Assembly: GCA_003290165.1 (NCBI GenBank)
Contig: QNQO01009193.1
Span: 1 to 64,000, forward strand
From: Berberis thunbergii
Taxonomy: Eukaryota; Streptophyta; Magnoliopsida; Ranunculales; Berberidaceae
DNA: 64,000 bases
Direction of reading: 5' to 3'
Shown: positions 61,244 to 64,000 of the stretch, in pieces
Position numbering within the stretch: the first letter of the stretch is position 1
Layout: each line of letters opens with the position of its first letter
Made by a program: the position numbers and the translations under genes
Notes under the pieces: generated by a model
Databases searched by the model: none
Told to the model about the DNA's origin: nothing
What the model saw: only the letters and a program-made list of their open reading frames with translations

Positions 61244-64000
61244 AGAGGGGCATAGCAAGCAATCCCCAAAACTACATAGCTTGTGCGTTTTGCTTTTAAA
61301 CAAATTAAAAAAATAATAATAATATAAAATAATGAGTTGGGTAAAGGACTAGACTACAGTGAGTCATTACTCGCTGTTGTTTTGATACTAACGAAACTAG
61401 TTGTCCCCTAAATTTCAACATGTTAGTGTTGCAAAACCAAAACCATCTCCTTGGCTCGTATGTGCATGTTTCCCAAGTCTTATTGTTTTAATGTTATGTT
61501 GAGTTACCACATATCTCATTCGTGGATAATAAAAATTTCTTTCTCATTCTTGTATCTTAGGACCATCTGTTTTTGGATACTCCTATTTCCTTGTGTTGTT
61601 GTTATCCATGTATTGGTTTCATGTTAAAAGTGCCTCCATGTTCTCACAAATGTGTCATTTAGGGTATTTTTGCACTAAGAAACAATGCAAATACATGATC
61701 AGGCTGAAACGTATATGACTGACAAATGTGAAAGGCCCAGGAGCAATGATCAGGCTGCCTATGAAATCAACATCACCTTTTCACCTAATTTACTTATTCC
61801 TTCTTCATCTAGTTTTGTCTTATTTTGCTGTTTCACCTTTGTCCTATTTTCCTGTTTCACCTTCTTCATCTTCATAATCTTCCTTCTCTTCTCCTATGAG
61901 AGCTTACAACAAAAATCCTTCGGGATGCCCACTGCTACTCTGATCAAGTTCTAATTTTCACAGATGCTCTAAAATCTGATTCCCAATCTTGTTGAACATT
62001 TCATCTTAATCAAAATCGTATATTACATTACATGTTTTAGCGCATATCTCAAGGATTTATATCCAAACCGAGCTGAAACATATGAACCTTATTTCTTCAA
62101 TCATGTATTTGGTCCGAATTTCAACTCAAATGGAACAGTAGCCAAGAAAAAAAAAGAATTTTATGCAAATACATATGAAATTTTTGAAATTAAAGGCAAT
62201 TATCCCCTGAAATATTTATTTGAGAATTTCACAAGAGTTGGAATTGACCGAGGAAAAATGAGGCTTTTTTTTATTCAAAAGTATTGCCTGAGCATTGTGA
62301 CTTTCTTAAAAGTGCCAATTGATTGGCGCATTTCCTTCAACTTATGCAAAATTCTCAGTATTTTTTTATTTTTTATAATTCAATATGATCTAGATTATAA
62401 AATTGTAAGCTCCATAGAATTTAGTTTCTTCTAGTCAAATATGCTTTAATACTATAAGACAATAAGTTCTAGAAATTAATTTTTAATTTACGCGAAGAGG
62501 CCCCATAGTGCCTCAAGTTTACACGAAGATGCACAAAGAATGCTTAAAAGAAATGTAACGTCATTGCTCGTCAAATATTGATCAGTTTAGGATAGTAGTA
62601 AAAGCATTGTTTTTTTTTTTTTTTTGAAAGGCAAGCAGGGTTTTTGTAGGATCCCAGAACCCATAAAGATGCCGCAAGCTGGCTTTGAACCCATGACCTA
62701 GTGGTACCATCCGCCAAGCTCTAACCGTTGAGCTATCATGCCATTGACTAAATGACACATTTGTGAGAACATGGAGGCAATTTTAACATGAAACCAATAC
62801 ATGATTGAAGAAATAAGGTGCATACGTTTCATATGTATTTGCATAAAATTCTTTTTTTTCTTGGCCACTGTTCCATTTGAGTTGAAATTTGGACCAAATA
62901 CATGATTGAAGAAATAAGGTGCATACGTTTCAGCTCGATTTGGAGATAATTCCTTGAGATATGCACTAAAACATGTAATGTAATGTACGACTTTGATCAA
63001 GATGAAACGTTCAACAATATTGGGAATCAGATTTTAAAGCATTTGAGAAAAATAGAACTTGATCAGAGTAGCAGTGGGCATCCCGAAGGATTTTTGTTGT
63101 AAGCTCTCATAGGAGAAGAGAAGGAAGATTATGAAGATGAAGAAGGTGAAACAGGAAAATAGGACAAAACTAGATGAAGAAGGAATAAGTAAATTAGGCG
63201 AAAAGGTGATGTTGATTTCATAGGCAGCCTGTGATCATTGCTACTGGGTCTTTCACATTTGTCAGTCATATAGGTGTGGTAAGAATATTGCTCGGTCTAG
63301 TACTGAAACCAAGCATATGGATATCGCTCAGACTGAGCCTTGAGATGTTTCACTGCTACAAGAAATTGATATTGTGCCTTCTTCACCCATGCAGATGTTT
63401 TCTAACATTTACATAGTTAATTCTATTGCTACAATCCAATCTTTTACAAGCGCACAAAATACACTTTGGTAATATCTTTTACAAGGGCGCCAAATACTCG
63501 TGCAGATGTTTACACAGTAATTCATAATAAACAAGTAGATTCACTCTATTCCTGGATTTTACTGATCAGTAGGTCACATCTTAACCAAGCCTCTTGCATG
63601 AGGTTCATCTTTTTTGTATTTTGTTCAAAATTAGGTATGGTTGATATGCATCTACGTGATGCCTTGAGATGGAATGTTTTGAGGGTCCATATTTCATATT
63701 TTCTTTATTCTATATTCGGTTGTATTTATTTAACTTTGGCATGCAACTAGCGTCATGTTAACAACAAATATGAACAGAGGACAGCATAGTTAGAAATTTT
63801 ATGTAGATGATGTCCAAAGGTCTACTGTCAAAGAGACTGGCACACAGCACATACCTGCAGATGATGTCCATGCTTCAGCTCTGTCTGAATATGATGAAGA
63901 AGGACATCCACCATTGTGTAAATGTTTGATGTCACTTCTTCAGGTGAAATTTCACTTAACACATGTCCCTGCACCCGAAGTGACACGAAAGAATCAGAAA
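42376..64000 (-). CDS. MED23: Mediator subunit 23 (MED23), C-terminal exons, partial, with a frameshift
   Basis: Exons, 5' to 3': 63855-63968, 53081-53206, 52825-52973, 51220-51460, 50365-51141, 42875-43056, 42667-42770, 42376-42577 (stop at 42376-42378). All junctions are GT-AG. Conserved text includes NIYTMVDVLLHHIQTEL, FIWTHELLPLDILLLALIDR, DDDPHALRIV, RGPPEHWLHSGIFKRNELQ, YPPFFDDIAARLLPVIPLIV, AYHPMRFTFVRDILAYFYGH, QEWLEGTHAILKHLRP, MTSVALLRIAFRIMGPLLPR, YEGQGGPVQ and SSIYAATHPKLVQNP. MED23 is a large tail-module subunit of Mediator linking nuclear activators to RNA polymerase II. Exon phases join correctly except that 50365-51141 is 777 nt where 778 are needed. The break lies near 50414-50416 (GGCTATGCTTGTTAGATCC, creating a stop). 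The 5' two-thirds of the gene is beyond the window. Confidence 0.9.
46145..47070. mobile_element. Non-autonomous TIR-like element with GATCGATCAGAGCAGG minisatellite
   Basis: Left end GTGTCGGATACGGATACG and reverse-complemented right end CTCGGATACGCGTATCG...TCGGACACGGATTCAATAC show imperfect inverted similarity. The inside (46314-46640) is a degenerate minisatellite of GATC-GATCAGAGCAGGGAGA-type units. TSD not resolved. Confidence 0.5.
47190..47660 (-). pseudogene. LINE (non-LTR) fragment, RT zinc-finger tail
   Basis: Minus-strand LWKVVWNKFPIKNELTHIGM at 47640 downward, a Cys/Trp-bearing stretch (NGCIFFTK, LVWYRDISS) and YGQNGIP/MVWSERNSIIFR near 47300. This is the zf-RVT end of plant L1-type ORF2. 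Several stops. 5' truncated. Confidence 0.6.
47728..48363. mobile_element. hAT-type non-autonomous transposon
   Basis: 636 bp flanked by an 8-bp duplication GTCCTAGC (47720-47727, 48364-48371). Inverted ends are CAGTGTTAGTGAATCG and, reverse-complemented, CAGTGTTGTTCAAATTG. The same CAGTGTT start as the element at 31146-31937 suggests related transposases. The inner sequence has no convincing gene. Confidence 0.85.
49960..50275. repeat. Inverted-repeat (MITE-like) element near the MED23 splice donor
   Basis: Inner arms TTTTGATTAAAGGTGGAGTT (50035) and the inverse of AACTCCCACCTTTGATCAAA (50130). Outer arms CTTGCATGGAATCC, GGCGATCACTTGTGTTTAAG on the left and the inverse of CTTAAACACAAGTGGTCGCC, GATTCCATGCA on the right. 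The right arm ends about 90 bp from exon 50365-51141. Confidence 0.6.
51461..52824 (-). other. MED23 intron (1.36 kb)
   Basis: GT-AG intron between exons 52825-52973 and 51220-51460, AT-rich. It includes a CCGATTAATTTTGATTAATC repeat cluster near 52640-52700. Nothing coding is seen. Confidence 0.7.
53735..55000. mobile_element. Non-autonomous TIR element
   Basis: Left segment CCCCCATTTTGGATGAAAA...GTCAATGTGTCTTTTAAGAC...CAAAATACCTAACTTG (53770-53856) is the imperfect inverse of 54880-54960 (AAGTTAGGATATTTTGG, GTCTTAAAAGATACATTGAC, CCAAAATGGAGG). The arms are about 90-120 bp around 1 kb. The exact ends and TSD are not determined. Confidence 0.5.
56390..56960 (+). pseudogene. Ty1/copia gag-protease junction remnant
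   Basis: Plus-strand Gly/Arg-rich tract (GGCGRGCGGTCGCSQGG-like at 56440-56510), a knuckle-like CTHHTG at about 56560, ANYVTDDVFSLEP near 56620, and SSKYCVSLQNISSVHDH near 56820, all in the order seen in plant copia gag just before protease. Many stops. Confidence 0.45.
59063..59272. repeat. 105-bp tandem duplication
   Basis: GAGGTAATTTTT...TCAAGTAGTGAG occurs twice head to tail with a 105-bp period and very few differences (for example ATATATGTCAG against ATTTATGTCAG). A recent local duplication. Confidence 0.9.
59716..59838 (+). repeat. LTR-like end with TATA and Met-type PBS
   Basis: A TATATATAG box near 59718, then TTTGAAACCCTAGAGAAG leader-like sequence and TGGCATCAGAGCC at 59826-59838, one base off the usual TGGTATCAGAGCC PBS. 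It looks like the 3' part of an LTR followed by the start of an element interior. No partner LTR was found. Confidence 0.4.
60086..60121. repeat. (ATA)n microsatellite
   Basis: About twelve AAT/ATA repeats in a row. Confidence 0.95.
60240..60620. repeat. CCA/CAT-rich low-complexity region
   Basis: Degenerate CCACCACCA and ATCATCACC text over about 380 bp. It gives Thr/Pro/Ser-rich frames on the plus strand that are compositional artefacts. Confidence 0.7.
61217..61240. repeat. Poly(G) run of 24
   Basis: Uninterrupted run of 24 G on the plus strand, preceded by GGATG and followed by AGTAGAGGGG. Such a run can form stacked G-quartets and its length is error-prone in sequencing. Confidence 0.95.
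61608..63272. repeat. Long imperfect inverted repeat with a SINE in the loop
   Basis: Left arm 61711-62180 and right arm 62827-63272 are reverse complements with scattered mismatches. The left arm has an extra 22-bp copy of a TTTTGCTGTTTCACC-like unit. A second pair, 61608-61671 and 62748-62803, is also inverted but lies outside the main arm on the left and inside it on the right, so the two halves look circularly permuted. Folding could give a stem of about 450 bp in the MED23 pre-mRNA. Confidence 0.85.
62610..62745 (-). mobile_element. tRNA-derived SINE
   Basis: On the minus strand, TAGCTCAACGGTTAGAGC (box A region) and GGTTCAAAGCC (box B) lie about 30 bp apart, with a poly(A) tail shown as T16 at 62610-62625. 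It resembles a tRNA head followed by a short body. It sits in the loop of the inverted repeat. Confidence 0.7.

Larger units (their letters stand above)
53207..63854 (-). other. Very large MED23 intron (10.6 kb)
   Basis: Donor GT at 63854-63853, acceptor AG at 53208-53207. It joins ...HGHHLQ to DLLLKASANL without a phase change. Contents are listed separately. Between those items I see no gene. 55180-55450 and 57560-58300 have LTR-like text (CTCACATCGACTAAGAG, CGTGGTTCATTTATAGAG) but no paired repeat. Confidence 0.75.

Overview
The window is nuclear DNA from a flowering plant, probably a non-grass angiosperm. It holds two recognisable host genes, both on the minus strand, in a landscape of nested retrotransposons and DNA transposons. 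The first is an intact three-exon R2R3-MYB gene of the DUO1 (DUO POLLEN 1) type at 11456-13247. The second is the C-terminal part of MED23, the Mediator subunit 23 gene, spread over eight exons between 42376 and the right end of the window. Plant origin is supported by the DUO1-specific MYB repeats, an miR159-complementary site in the DUO1 coding sequence, plant-type primer-binding sites (tRNA-iMet, tRNA-Asp), and Tat-, Athila- and chromovirus-type Ty3 elements.

Layout. 1-10935 is a truncated copy (A) of a Tat-lineage Ty3 element on the minus strand. It has an antisense coiled-coil ORF, an array of about 180 bp units, a plus-strand promoter-like unit, a decayed protease and a gag zinc knuckle. 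A 5459-bp chromovirus (2637-8095, minus) is inserted in its array. A SINE (10999-11170) and DUO1 follow. 13984-32206 is a second, LTR-bounded copy (B) of the same Tat family. It is interrupted by a very young Athila-type gag-only element (21416-29236, TSD ATTAC, 1878-bp LTRs that look identical) and by an hAT-type element (31146-31937) inside its right LTR. Neither Tat copy shows reverse transcriptase, RNase H or integrase, so the family looks non-autonomous.

33324-40704 is a Mutator-like element of the FAR1/Jittery type with TIRs of about 0.5 kb and a 9-bp TSD. It carries a broken transposase and a second, unrelated small ORF ending in a membrane segment. From 42376 to the end lies MED23. 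Two of its introns are very large (about 7.3 and 10.6 kb) and hold LINE, copia, hAT and SINE remnants and a long imperfect inverted repeat. The MED23 exon at 50365-51141 is one base short of the length its flanking phases require, so this copy carries a frameshift or the assembly has an error there.

Together: DUO1 is squeezed between two copies of one Tat family, and the LTR of copy B sits about 0.7 kb upstream of its start codon in the orientation that would read into it. The Tat family, with gag-pro in one direction, an antisense ORF and a second antisense promoter-like unit in the other, and a nucleosome-length tandem array, is the least conventional system in the window.
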